Origin: Mikrocytos mackini
Lineage: Eukaryota; Endomyxa; Ascetosporea; Mikrocytida; Mikrocytiidae
DNA length: 26,805 nucleotides
Direction of reading: 5' to 3'
Assembly: GCA_030180075.1 (NCBI GenBank)
Contig: JASNJN010000101.1
Coordinates: 1-26,805 of the forward strand
Shown here: positions 26,805 to 26,805 of the stretch, piece after piece
How the letters are laid out: each line of letters begins with the position of its first letter
Numbering within the stretch: the first letter of the stretch is position 1
The notes under the pieces: generated by a model
Databases searched by the model: none
What the model was told of the DNA's origin: nothing
Seen by the model: only the letters and a program-made list of their open reading frames with translations
Program-made: the position numbers and the translations under genes

Positions 26805-26805
26805 G

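Larger units (their letters stand above)
25138..26805 (-). mobile_element. R2/Dong-like non-LTR retrotransposon, 3' half, running off the window
   Basis: The element comprises the ORF described below and a ~305-bp 3' untranslated tail (about 25138-25442). The tail contains a purine-rich tract on the sense strand and two hairpins. It is visibly richer in G+C than the host genes. The 3' boundary is placed where composition and the neighbouring reading frame change, and is uncertain by about 20 bp. The 5' half, including reverse transcriptase, lies beyond 26805. Confidence 0.75.

Noticed and set aside
1-26805. CRISPR arrays, rRNA and tRNA genes, telomeric repeats
   Set aside because: No regularly spaced repeats, no conserved rRNA blocks, no TTCGAANC-type T-loops in cloverleaf context and no terminal tandem repeats were found by eye. 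A covariance-model scan would be decisive.

Overview
This window looks like a piece of an AT-rich, transposon-laden microsporidian nuclear genome. The core genes are eukaryotic and intronless as far as I can see. They are highly divergent, and where undisturbed they are packed with gaps of only about 30-45 bp between divergent or convergent neighbours. A TE-rich lineage of the Hamiltosporidium kind would fit, but that genus is an inference and was not tested by any search. I see no rRNA, tRNA or CRISPR array.

Layout. Positions 1-2700 are a TE and duplication zone. It holds a perfect 272-bp inverted copy of the RAD50 3' end (1-272), an empty AT-rich stretch with repeated CGAATATTCG palindromes, two head-to-head broken pieces of an R2/Dong-type non-LTR retrotransposon (about 1010-2228), and a 324-bp MITE (2338-2661). 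Positions 2842-16232 are a conserved gene block: an importin-7/8-like karyopherin, an LC8 dynein light chain, eIF2-alpha, the cytosolic Fe-S assembly factor Nar1, a coiled-coil protein of unknown function, an IRE1 unfolded-protein-response kinase/RNase, and RAD50. Positions 16387-19700 are again mobile DNA. A dead hAT element with a clear 8-bp target duplication carries a second copy of the same MITE inside its transposase gene, and a decayed Tc1-type transposase follows. Positions 20564-24222 hold a divergent pair: a single-pass membrane protein and a large broken P-loop NTPase gene whose tail resembles a PD-(D/E)XK nuclease. The two share a 73-bp promoter region with two CRE-like sites. Positions 24436-26805 hold a hAT-type MITE, a truncated host-gene tail, and the 3' half of an R2-like retrotransposon that runs off the window end.

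How it fits together. The conserved genes cover housekeeping functions: nuclear import, transport, translation initiation, Fe-S biogenesis, ER stress and DNA double-strand-break repair. They do not form one pathway. RAD50 contains an ATPase with an Fe-independent zinc hook, Nar1 serves Fe-S maturation, and IRE1 and eIF2-alpha are both classical stress-control nodes. The flanking sequence is a record of serial insertions: the RAD50 downstream flank was hit by hAT, and hAT was hit by the MITE. A host gene was apparently cut by the R2-like element and hit by a hAT MITE at its stop codon. Several broken reading frames change frame at homopolymers, and the window contains ambiguous bases. Some breaks may therefore be sequencing errors rather than true decay.
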